11,246 nucleotides of DNA, from contig DAINAU010000138.1 of assembly GCA_036733285.1 (NCBI GenBank), forward strand, positions 1 to 11,246, written 5' to 3'. The notes below the pieces were generated by a model, which saw only the letters and a list, made by a program, of their open reading frames with translations, made no database searches and had not been told where the DNA came from. Origin of the DNA: JAGOBX01 sp036733285 (lineage in GTDB: Bacteria; JAGOBX01). Below, piece after piece: positions 5,632 to 11,246 of this stretch. Made by a program: the position numbers and the translations under genes. Numbering within the stretch: position 1 is the first letter of the stretch; every line of letters starts with the position of its first letter.

Positions 5632-8139
5632 TTGAAAAAAATGCGAGATAAAGGATTTTTTTATTCCGACGGACAATTAAAAAACGAGATTGACAAATGC
5701 GAATACTGCGAAGAAAAACCTTGCAGAGCCGCCTGTCCCGCCAATTGTTCTCCGGCAGATTTTATAATGGCGGCAAAACTCGGAAACCCTTCGGATTTCA
5801 GACGAGCCGCGGCTGAAATATTAAGTTTGAATCCGCTTGGCGGAATATGCGGAATGGTTTGCCCTGATAAACATTGTATGAGCGGATGCGTTCATAAAGA
5901 GTTTGATTTCTCGCTTGATATTCCAAATATACAATCAAAAATAATTCAAAAAGCGAAAGAACTCGGAGTCGCGCCAGAATTTAAAAAATCAAAACCGAAT
6001 GGAAAAAAAGTCGCGGTAATCGGAGCCGGTCCTGCCGGAATCGGATGCGCCGCTTATCTTTCGCAGAAAGGGTTTAAAGTCGAAGTATTTGAAAAATCGG
6101 ATAAATCGGGCGGAGCCTGCAATTTGATTCCTGATTTCCGGCTTCCTAAAACAGTATTGAAAAGCGATATTGATTTTGTATATTCTTTATCCAATATAAA
6201 CGTGAAATACAATTCTGAAATAAAAGAAGAAGGGTTTGCGTCATTCACTAAAAAATACGACGCCGTAGTTGTCTCAACCGGACTTCAAGTTCCGTATAAG
6301 ATGAACATATTAAATGAAAATTTGGGCGTTTATGCGATTGATTATCTTTCAAATTCAAAAAAATTCAATTTAAAAAATAAACGGGTTGCCGTGTTGGGCG
6401 GCGGAGCCACGGCTGCGGACTGCGCTTTTACCGCGGAAAAAGCCGGAGCCAAACGCGTTGAAATATTCGCGCTTGAAGTTCTTGGCGAAATGCCTCTCAC
6501 GGTTCAGGAAATGCGCGAGCTTATAGAAAGCGGTATCGACGTTAACGGCAGAATTAAAATTACCGGAATATTAAGCGCGGATGGGAATAAAATAACAGGA
6601 TTGTCAACGGCGAAAGTCGAACTTCCGGCTGGCGTTAAATTTAATTTGAGAGATATAAAAGAAATTCCGAATACAAATCAGATAAGAAACGATATTGATT
6701 TTGTCATAATAGCGATAGGCAATCATTCCGGTTTGAAGAAAAATAAAATAAAAGGATTGTTTTATTCGGGCGATTGCGACAACGGACCTACGACGGTTGT
6801 TGAAGCTGTGGCCGCGGGAAAAAATACAGGACTTGAAGTAGAAGCGTTTTTAACTTCCAAGAAAACTCTGAAAATAGAAAAGAAAACTAAGAGTTTTGCG
6901 GTAGTCGAAGGGTATAACGCAGAGCCGGTATCGCTTGAAACCGACTTTTTCGGAAGAAAAATCAGGTCGCCGTTTTTATTGTCCGCGGCGCCGACGAGCG
7001 ACGGATTTGATCAGATGAAAAAAGCGTATGAACACGGCTGGGCAGGCGGAATAATGAAAACCGCATTTGATGGAATCCCAATACATATACCTTCCGAATA
7101 TATGTGCGTCTACAACGAAAACACATACGGAAACTGCGACAATGTTTCCGGGCATTCCCTTGACAGAGTTTGTTCCGAAGTTAAAAAACTTGTAAAACTA
7201 TTTCCGGATAGATTGACAATGGCTTCGACCGGCGGACCTGTTACTGGAGACGATATAAATGATAAAAAAGGGTGGCAGGCAAATACCAAAAAACTTGAAA
7301 AAGCCGGAGTAATGGGAATCGAATACAGCTTGTCCTGTCCGCAGGGCGGAGACGGAACCGAAGGAGATATTGTATCTCAAAACGCGGAATTAACCGCGAA
7401 AATTATTGACTGGGTTATGGAAATAAGCGACCCGAATATTCCGAAACTTTTTAAACTTACCGGAGCCGTCACTTCGATTTATGTAATAGGAAGAGCCGTA
7501 AAAAAAGTTTTTGACAAGTATCCAAAAAAGAAAGCCGGAATTACGCTTGCAAACACTTTCCCGACGCTTCATTTTCAAAACAGAAAAAATAGAGTCTGGG
7601 AAGACGGCGTAGTTATAGGAATGAGCGGCGAAGGCGTTACCCCGATAAGCAATTTCAATCTTGCGAATATATCGTCTTTGAAACTTCATATTTCAGGAAA
7701 CGGCGGACCTATGGATTACAAAGCCGCGGGAAATTTTCTTGCGCTTGGATGTAAAACAGTTCAGTTCTGCACTATAGCGACAAAATACGGATATGGAATT
7801 TATAAGGATTTGTCTAATGGTTTAAGCGAGATGATGAAACAACGCGGAATTAAATCAATGAAAGAATTGATTGGAATTATACTTCCCGAGCATACCGTTG
7901 GATTTATGGATTTGTCTCCGGTAAAAAAGATTTCAACGGTAAATGAAGATTTATGCGAACATTGCGGAAATTGTTCAAGATGTCCGTATATGGCTATAAC
8001 ATTAAACGAGAAAAAAATTCCGGTAACCGATCCTGAAAAATGTATAGGATGCGGAATCTGTACGTTGAAATGTTTTGCAAACGCGTTAAGTCTGCGGAAA
8101 CGGACTAAAGAAGAATTGAAAGCTTTGAAAGAAGATTGA
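5632..8139 (+). CDS. Dihydropyrimidine-dehydrogenase-like flavo-iron-sulfur oxidoreductase (PreT-PreA-type fusion)
   Basis: Counting from TTG 5632 the protein has 835 residues and the domain order of eukaryotic dihydropyrimidine dehydrogenase. Residues about 20-105 form a GltD/DPD-type Fe-S domain (C23, C26, C31, C35; C73, C77, C82, C86). About 125-410 is the FAD/NAD(P)H part, with GAGPAG at 131-136, a second Rossmann motif VLGGGATAAD near 254-263, and GD at 380-381. About 432-762 is a DHOD/PreA-like FMN TIM barrel (SAAPTSDG, the SCPQGG loop, SGNGGP). The C-terminus is a ferredoxin domain with C775, C778, C781, C784 and C804, C807, C810, C814. Electrons would pass from NAD(P)H via FAD and Fe-S to FMN, or the reverse, in the cytoplasm. 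The position of the mammalian DPD catalytic cysteine appears to be Val581 or Ser582, so pyrimidine is not secure as substrate. The gene has its own promoter and terminator. Bacterial PreT and PreA are usually two genes. Confidence 0.83.
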   Translation: MKKMRDKGFFYSDGQLKNEIDKCEYCEEKPCRAACPANCSPADFIMAAKLGNPSDFRRAAAEILSLNPLGGICGMVCPDKHCMSGCVHKEFDFSLDIPNIQSKIIQKAKELGVAPEFKKSKPNGKKVAVIGAGPAGIGCAAYLSQKGFKVEVFEKSDKSGGACNLIPDFRLPKTVLKSDIDFVYSLSNINVKYNSEIKEEGFASFTKKYDAVVVSTGLQVPYKMNILNENLGVYAIDYLSNSKKFNLKNKRVAVLGGGATAADCAFTAEKAGAKRVEIFALEVLGEMPLTVQEMRELIESGIDVNGRIKITGILSADGNKITGLSTAKVELPAGVKFNLRDIKEIPNTNQIRNDIDFVIIAIGNHSGLKKNKIKGLFYSGDCDNGPTTVVEAVAAGKNTGLEVEAFLTSKKTLKIEKKTKSFAVVEGYNAEPVSLETDFFGRKIRSPFLLSAAPTSDGFDQMKKAYEHGWAGGIMKTAFDGIPIHIPSEYMCVYNENTYGNCDNVSGHSLDRVCSEVKKLVKLFPDRLTMASTGGPVTGDDINDKKGWQANTKKLEKAGVMGIEYSLSCPQGGDGTEGDIVSQNAELTAKIIDWVMEISDPNIPKLFKLTGAVTSIYVIGRAVKKVFDKYPKKKAGITLANTFPTLHFQNRKNRVWEDGVVIGMSGEGVTPISNFNLANISSLKLHISGNGGPMDYKAAGNFLALGCKTVQFCTIATKYGYGIYKDLSNGLSEMMKQRGIKSMKELIGIILPEHTVGFMDLSPVKKISTVNEDLCEHCGNCSRCPYMAITLNEKKIPVTDPEKCIGCGICTLKCFANALSLRKRTKEELKALKED

Positions 8140-8155
8140 TTTTTAAATAATTAAG

Positions 8156-8198
8156 AATTGACCGCGCCTTGAAAATAATTAAGGTTCGGTCAATTTTT
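8156..8198 (+). terminator. Rho-independent terminator after the dehydrogenase-like gene
   Basis: Arms at 8156-8170 and 8181-8195 form a 15-position stem: nine perfect outer pairs (AATTGACCG with CGGTCAATT), one C-T mismatch and one G-T wobble, then four pairs (CCTT with AAGG). The loop is 10 bases. A run of five T follows at 8194-8198 and overlaps the end of the stem. It begins 17 bases after the stop codon. Confidence 0.85.
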
Positions 8199-8209
8199 AA
8201 AATTATTTA

Positions 8210-8238
8210 TTGATTTTTTATTTGGTTTATGCGATAAT
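8210..8238 (+). promoter_or_regulatory. Promoter with extended -10 for the small-gene/ATP synthase unit
   Basis: TTGATT at 8210-8215 is followed by a 17-base spacer and GATAAT at 8233-8238. TGC directly before the -10 makes an extended -10 element. It lies just after the terminator and leaves a leader of roughly 70 bases before the first gene. The leader contains a small inverted repeat, TCCGG (8248-8252) and CCGGA (8263-8267), of unknown meaning. No terminator is visible downstream, so this promoter may contribute to ATP synthase expression. Confidence 0.6.
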
Positions 8239-8312
8239 TTAAAATGTTCCGGTTAAGAGACTCCGGACAAATTCAAATTAAATACTGACGGTTCTTAAAT
8301 TGAGAAGCGGCG

Positions 8313-8645
8313 ATGAACGGAAGTGCTATGATGAGTAGAGAAAAAATTGTGTCGAATATAAAAATTCAGCTTGAATATCTTGATAAAATGAAAGCTGAGA
8401 TTGATAATAAAATTCTAAGTTTGAATAAAATTATTGATTTGGTTCAGGACGATTCAAAATTGGGAGCGACTTCCGCTTTTGATTTTGGCAAAAACGAAGA
8501 AGAAAGATGGATTAAGGATTTTGAAAAAAAAATAGTCCGCGGAATTTTGAAAATTAAAAAATATCAGAAATTGAACGAAGAGCTTCAAAAACAGGGAGAA
8601 TCTTTCACCGCAAGTCTGCTTGACGACAGCGTTGAAAAAGAATAA
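8313..8645 (+). CDS. Small helical (coiled-coil-like) protein of unknown function
   Basis: I do not recognise a family. The product has up to 110 residues and is strongly charged and helical, with heptad-like segments at about 10-45 (IQLEYLDKMKAEIDNKILSL) and about 65-95 (WIKDFEKKIVRGILKIKKYQ), joined by a less regular stretch rich in Asp, Gly and Ser. It has no membrane segment, no signal peptide and no cysteine. Three in-frame starts are possible: ATG 8313, 8328 and 8331. GGAAG at 8319-8323 lies 7 bases before 8331, so the true start may be 8331, giving 104 residues beginning MSREK. It is the first gene of the unit leading into the ATP synthase genes, which does not by itself show a link to that complex. 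Confidence 0.65.
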   Translation: MNGSAMMSREKIVSNIKIQLEYLDKMKAEIDNKILSLNKIIDLVQDDSKLGATSAFDFGKNEEERWIKDFEKKIVRGILKIKKYQKLNEELQKQGESFTASLLDDSVEKE

Positions 8646-8650
8646 TATCC

Positions 8651-8655
8651 GGAGG
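8651..8655 (+). promoter_or_regulatory. Shine-Dalgarno unusually far from its gene
   Basis: GGAGG is a full core Shine-Dalgarno, but the first ATG of the next gene is 23 bases further on (8679). The in-frame codons at normal spacing are TTA and TTT, which are not starts. The spacer is T-rich. Confidence 0.5.
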
Positions 8656-8678
8656 AATTTTTATTTCAGTTTTTTATT

Positions 8679-8951
8679 ATGGATAATTTGGCGGTATATA
8701 TTCCTATAATAATAGTGGCTATAATCGGATTCCAGGTCATATTAAGATTTATAAATAAATCAACTTTAAAAAAAGCGGTTGAAAAAGATTATATTTCCAA
8801 ACAACAGGAAATCAGAGAAGCCGCGGCAAGAAGAGCCGCAAATAAAACTGTCGGCGGAACAAAGTTTAAAGATAAATTGAACGAGAATCCAAACGAGAAA
8901 AAATGGGATAAAATGAAAACTAATCCCAAAATGGCCAAAAAAAGATTATAA
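8679..8951 (+). CDS. Small single-span membrane protein of unknown function
   Basis: The product has 90 residues: a short N-terminus, one hydrophobic segment at about 5-24 (AVYIPIIIVAIIGFQVILRF), then a long, very basic, hydrophilic tail with KKAVEKD, AAARRAAN and KTVGGTKFKDKL, ending in several Lys and Arg. By the positive-inside rule the tail should face the cytoplasm, where it could touch nucleic acid or acidic lipid (inference). No family is recognised. It lies 33 bases after the preceding coiled-coil-like gene and 120 bases before the Trm112-like gene. The ATG used here is 23 bases from the nearest good Shine-Dalgarno, so the start is less certain than the frame. Confidence 0.6.
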   Translation: MDNLAVYIPIIIVAIIGFQVILRFINKSTLKKAVEKDYISKQQEIREAAARRAANKTVGGTKFKDKLNENPNEKKWDKMKTNPKMAKKRL

Positions 8952-8963
8952 GCTCGGATAATC

Positions 8964-9047
8964 CGCGTTTAGATTTATTGTTTATGCGGATAATGAAACT
9001 GCGGCTATTTGAAAATGTATTGACGGATAGATATGAATCTAACCGCG
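8964..9047 (+). repeat. Imperfect inverted repeat in the Trm112-like gene leader
   Basis: CGCGTTTAGATTTAT at 8964-8978 and ATGAATCTAACCGCG at 9033-9047 are complementary at 13 of 15 positions, with one T-G wobble and one T-C mismatch. They are separated by 54 bases. The second arm ends 11 bases before the Shine-Dalgarno GGAGGT (9059-9064), so folding could affect translation of the next gene. A short odd palindrome, CGGATAATCCG, lies just upstream at 8955-8965. Confidence 0.55.
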
Positions 9048-9071
9048 TTAAAAATTTCGGAGGTATAATTT

Positions 9072-9368
9072 ATGATTGACAAAGAACTGCTTGATATTTT
9101 GTGTTGTCCGGAAACAAAAGAAGACGTGTTTCTTGCAAACGACGATTTGGTAAATAAATTGAATTCTTTAATTTCTGAAAATAAATTAACAAATAGAAAC
9201 GGCGATAAAGTAACTGAAAAAATTTGCGGCGGATTGATTAGAAACGATAAAAAATATTTGTATCCAATCAGGGAAGATATACCGATTATGCTTATTGAGG
9301 AGGCATTCCCGCTCGAAACGGTTATTGATTCGGCTAAAGATATTTCCGGGTTTATAAAAAAAATTTAA
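9072..9368 (+). CDS. Trm112-like protein (Trm112p/UPF0434 family, divergent)
   Basis: The product has 98 residues. It starts with the family signature LLDILCCPETK (residues 6-16) and ends the core with YLYPIREDIPIMLIEEA (62-78), where YPI-R-x-x-IP-hydrophobic-L is the typical Trm112 C-terminal motif. Between them lies a roughly 35-residue helical insertion (LVNKLNSLISENKLTNRNG). Classic members are about 60 residues and bind zinc through two CxxC-type pairs. Here only C11, C12 and C52 are present and the spacing is wrong, so zinc binding is probably lost or altered. In eukaryotes and archaea Trm112 activates methyltransferases that act on tRNA, rRNA and release factors; the role of the bacterial relatives is poorly defined. 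A strong GGAGGT lies 7 bases before the ATG, so the start is secure. Confidence 0.8.
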   Translation: MIDKELLDILCCPETKEDVFLANDDLVNKLNSLISENKLTNRNGDKVTEKICGGLIRNDKKYLYPIREDIPIMLIEEAFPLETVIDSAKDISGFIKKI

Positions 9369-9416
9369 TTCAATGTTTTATTATTAAATCAATAAAAATT
9401 CTTTTGGATAAAATGA

Positions 9417-9869
9417 ATGAGCGTATTCGATTTACCTTATCAAAAATTAAAGAACGTGATATTAATCACAGCGCTCGTTTTTTCAACAATTTTAGTAATT
9501 ATTATCTTGACATTTTTTTATAAATCAAATAATATTCCGCAAATATTAAAAGGACTTCTTTTTGGAGTCGTTGCAAGTTTATTGAATTTTCAATTGCTTG
9601 CTAAAAAAACCGAGAGCGTGGTTGACGCTAAACTGAATGAAAGAAAAAACAATAATTCCAATAAAAAAAAATCGAATTCTAACGAGGGAATAGCTGAAAT
9701 TCTGAAAGGTTATTTTCTCCGTTATTTTATTATAGCGGCGGTATTGGTTGCCGCGTCGCTTAAGAAAAATGAAATAAATATTATCGCTACAATCGTAGGA
9801 TTATTCAGCGTTCAGTTGTCGATTTATCTTTTATATTTTTATGATTTTATAAAAAAAAACAGGGGATGA
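9417..9869 (+). CDS. atpI: ATP synthase subunit I
   Basis: This 150-residue membrane protein has four hydrophobic segments: about 12-35, 42-62, 95-113 and 118-140. The motif GVVASLLNFQLLAKKTE, a glycine-small-LLNF core followed by basic and acidic residues, is characteristic of the AtpI family, as is the third-helix start GYFLRYFI. AtpI assists assembly and stability of the c-ring in several bacteria and has also been linked to Mg2+ supply; it is not part of the final motor. The basic, Asn-rich loop NERKNNNSNKKKSN lies between helices 2 and 3. The position directly before atpB is the standard one and supports the call. The Shine-Dalgarno is weak (GGA at 9406-9408). The stop codon overlaps the atpB ATG (ATGA). 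Confidence 0.86.
   Translation: MSVFDLPYQKLKNVILITALVFSTILVIIILTFFYKSNNIPQILKGLLFGVVASLLNFQLLAKKTESVVDAKLNERKNNNSNKKKSNSNEGIAEILKGYFLRYFIIAAVLVAASLKKNEINIIATIVGLFSVQLSIYLLYFYDFIKKNRG
9861..9865 (+). promoter_or_regulatory. Shine-Dalgarno that leaves the atpB start ambiguous
   Basis: AGGGG touches the ATG at 9866 with no spacing, but lies 9 bases before an in-frame GTG at 9875. Normal initiation would therefore favour GTG. Reinitiation after the overlapping atpI stop (ATGA) would favour ATG. Confidence 0.5.
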
Positions 9870-11035
9870 CAATTGTGTCTGCAAAAAAACATATATTAAC
9901 CGTGTTAGGCGTTTTATTTGTAATTCATATGATTCTCGCGTTTGTGTCTTCGATGGATAAACGGCCAATGCCTGTTATCGGCGAGGTTGAACGCTGGGAC
10001 TTAAAAAAAATTTTTGGAATAAAAACCGAACAATCCGCCGAATCATCAGAAACCAAAAATCAAGCCGCCGCTGTTGAAGCTCAAGTTGAATCTGAAGACA
10101 GCGAAGAAGAAGGCGAACCTTATAATTTTTGGGTTTTGAATAAAGTATCATTTACAATAGCTTGGTTAATAATTATTTTTCATATATTTGTAGCAAGAAA
10201 GGTTTCTAAAAATCTGCAAATGATACCGGGAAGACTGCAGGCGTTCTATGAATTAATTGTGGAAATGTGGGACGGCATCTGCGCATCGACTCTCGGAACA
10301 AAACAAAAAGGCAGACTTTATCTTCCCTTGATATTGACATTATTCATTTATTTGTTCACCTGCAACTGGATAGGAATTATTCCGTCAGTATGGCAGATAG
10401 TCGATAAAGAGGTTTTGTATTCAACAGAAAAAATTAACGGCGAAGAAATTAAAAAAGAAATAGATATAAAAAAACACGGAGAGATAAAAAATAACTGGAA
10501 GGCATATAACGCCGACCCAAAAACAAAAAATTTGATTTTCTCAAAATACTTAACCGACATTTACAACAAAGAAAATAATACTAATTTATCAGTATCCTAC
10601 GAGCCGTTTATTCCGAGCTTTTTAGTGTTTGAAGAACCGTCTCAAGATTTAAACACAACTCTGGGACTCGGATTGCTCGTGTTTTTCACCGTAGTGTTTT
10701 CCGCGTATTTTAAACACGGCATATTAGGAATATTAAAAGAATTATCAGCGCCATTTATTATAATGCTTCCTCTGAACATAATCGGAGAAATAGGAAAACT
10801 CATTTCTCACTCTTTTCGTATTTTTGGAAACATAAAAGGCGGAGCGATTATATTTCTTGTCATAACTTATTTAACGTCGAATGTTTTATTGCCGGTGCCT
10901 ATGTATGCGTATTTCGGAATGTTTGCGGGAACAGTTCAGGCGCTTGTTTTTGCAATGCTTGCTGTAGTGTTTATAGCGATGTGGGTCGGCGGCGAAGAAG
11001 AAGAACATCAACCCGAAGCGGAACATAAAAATTGA
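9866..11035 (+). CDS. atpB: F1Fo ATP synthase subunit a, enlarged on the extracytoplasmic side
   Basis: At 389 residues this is much longer than the E. coli a subunit (271). An extra N-terminal hydrophobic segment (about 8-30) and an acidic segment rich in Glu and Ser (about 55-85) precede the usual first helix (about 88-110). The family motif IPGRLQAFYELIVE and helix LPLILTLFIYLF..NWIGIIP follow. An insertion of about 80 charged residues (177-255) comes before EPSQDLNTT, the counterpart of the PSADVN loop. The half-channel region FRIFGN carries the essential arginine R318 (E. coli R210), and Q358 matches Q252. The E219 and H245 positions appear to be A327 and G351. The tail is acidic and His-rich. 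The protein forms the ion path against the c-ring in the membrane. Numbering is from ATG 9866, which overlaps the atpI stop; GTG 9875 is an equally plausible start. Confidence 0.9.
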   Translation: MTIVSAKKHILTVLGVLFVIHMILAFVSSMDKRPMPVIGEVERWDLKKIFGIKTEQSAESSETKNQAAAVEAQVESEDSEEEGEPYNFWVLNKVSFTIAWLIIIFHIFVARKVSKNLQMIPGRLQAFYELIVEMWDGICASTLGTKQKGRLYLPLILTLFIYLFTCNWIGIIPSVWQIVDKEVLYSTEKINGEEIKKEIDIKKHGEIKNNWKAYNADPKTKNLIFSKYLTDIYNKENNTNLSVSYEPFIPSFLVFEEPSQDLNTTLGLGLLVFFTVVFSAYFKHGILGILKELSAPFIIMLPLNIIGEIGKLISHSFRIFGNIKGGAIIFLVITYLTSNVLLPVPMYAYFGMFAGTVQALVFAMLAVVFIAMWVGGEEEEHQPEAEHKN

Positions 11036-11076
11036 AAATATTTAGACTGCAATTAATTTGCGGGAGAAAGTAAAAT

Positions 11077-11246
11077 ATGTTTATAAATCATCATACGTTA
11101 GTATATTTAGTGAAATTAAGCGGATGCCTTGGCGCCGGAATGTGTATGGGTTTTGGAGCTATAGGTTCGAGTTATGGAATAGGGTCGACCGGACGCGGAG
11201 CCATAACAGGAATAGCAAGGCAGCCGAAAGTATCGGGCGATTTAAC
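11077..11246 (+). CDS. atpE: F1Fo ATP synthase subunit c, 5' part (cut by window end)
   Basis: The first 56 codons are present. The segment LGAGMCMGFGAIGSSYGIG followed by GIARQP is the first transmembrane helix and polar loop of subunit c; the RQP loop that contacts the F1 central stalk is intact. The second helix, with the ion-binding carboxylate, lies beyond the window. Aligned on RQP, the residue matching E. coli I28 and Ilyobacter tartaricus Q32 is Ile, so this Na+ ligand is absent and proton coupling is more likely, but the second helix is needed to decide. An Arg near the end of helix 1 (STGRGA) sits next to the usual Lys position. GGGAG at 11062-11066 is 10 bases before the ATG, and the gap to atpB is 41 bases. 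Confidence 0.9.
   Translation, partial: MFINHHTLVYLVKLSGCLGAGMCMGFGAIGSSYGIGSTGRGAITGIARQPKVSGDL

Noticed and set aside
8239..8312. Riboswitch or small RNA in the leader before the gene at 8313
   Set aside because: Only a 5-pair inverted repeat is visible and I recognise no conserved riboswitch core.
9064..9069. TATAAT as a promoter -10
   Set aside because: It overlaps the Shine-Dalgarno spacer and ends two bases before the ATG, so it could not yield a transcript with a usable leader for this gene.
11077..11246. Na+-coupled c-ring
   Set aside because: The helix-1 Gln ligand of Na+-type rings is replaced by Ile, and the decisive second helix is outside the window.

Overview
The window is an AT-rich stretch of a bacterial chromosome with every gene on the + strand. 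A TonB-like C-terminal domain and a Sec signal peptide on a large TPR protein suggest a Gram-negative (diderm) cell. A cysteine-rich, flavin- and Fe-S-containing dihydropyrimidine-dehydrogenase-like enzyme fits an anaerobic or fermentative lifestyle. I cannot place the phylum; the divergent ATP synthase a subunit suggests an uncultured or poorly sampled lineage. I see no tRNA, rRNA, insertion sequence, CRISPR array or phage gene.

Layout. (1) 1-5553: a good sigma70-type promoter (139-167) precedes four closely packed genes. They encode an HTH-receiver regulator (208-810), a membrane-anchored protein with a TonB-type C-terminal domain (826-1344), an exported 764-residue TPR protein (1404-3698), and a 620-residue PD-(D/E)XK nuclease-family protein (3691-5553) that overlaps the TPR gene by 8 bases. 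The nuclease-family protein looks like an internal duplication. Its C-terminal copy has a complete catalytic set and a Cas4/AddB-type cysteine quartet. Its N-terminal copy has lost the catalytic residues but keeps the cysteines. (2) 5554-8198: a single-gene unit with its own promoter (overlapping a 7-base tandem repeat) and a hairpin terminator. The gene fuses a GltD/PreT-like half, a DHOD/PreA-like FMN barrel and two Fe-S clusters; it most likely starts at TTG 5632. (3) 8199-11246: a promoter with an extended -10 element (8210-8238), two small unknown genes, a divergent Trm112-like protein, and then the start of the F1Fo ATP synthase operon: atpI, atpB and atpE, the last cut by the window edge. 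I see no terminator from 8199 to the end.

How the genes relate. AtpI, AtpB and AtpE build the membrane Fo sector; AtpI assists c-ring assembly, and the a subunit and c-ring form the ion path. The dehydrogenase-like enzyme should move electrons between NAD(P)H, FAD, Fe-S clusters and an FMN site, but its substrate is uncertain because the catalytic cysteine of pyrimidine-reducing enzymes is not at the expected place. The first four genes are probably co-transcribed. Whether they act together is open, since a cytoplasmic regulator and nuclease-like protein sit with two envelope proteins.

The best candidates for something undescribed are the duplicated half-dead nuclease protein and its operon, and the ATP synthase a subunit, which has two added extracytoplasmic segments and lacks acidic residues at two usual positions.
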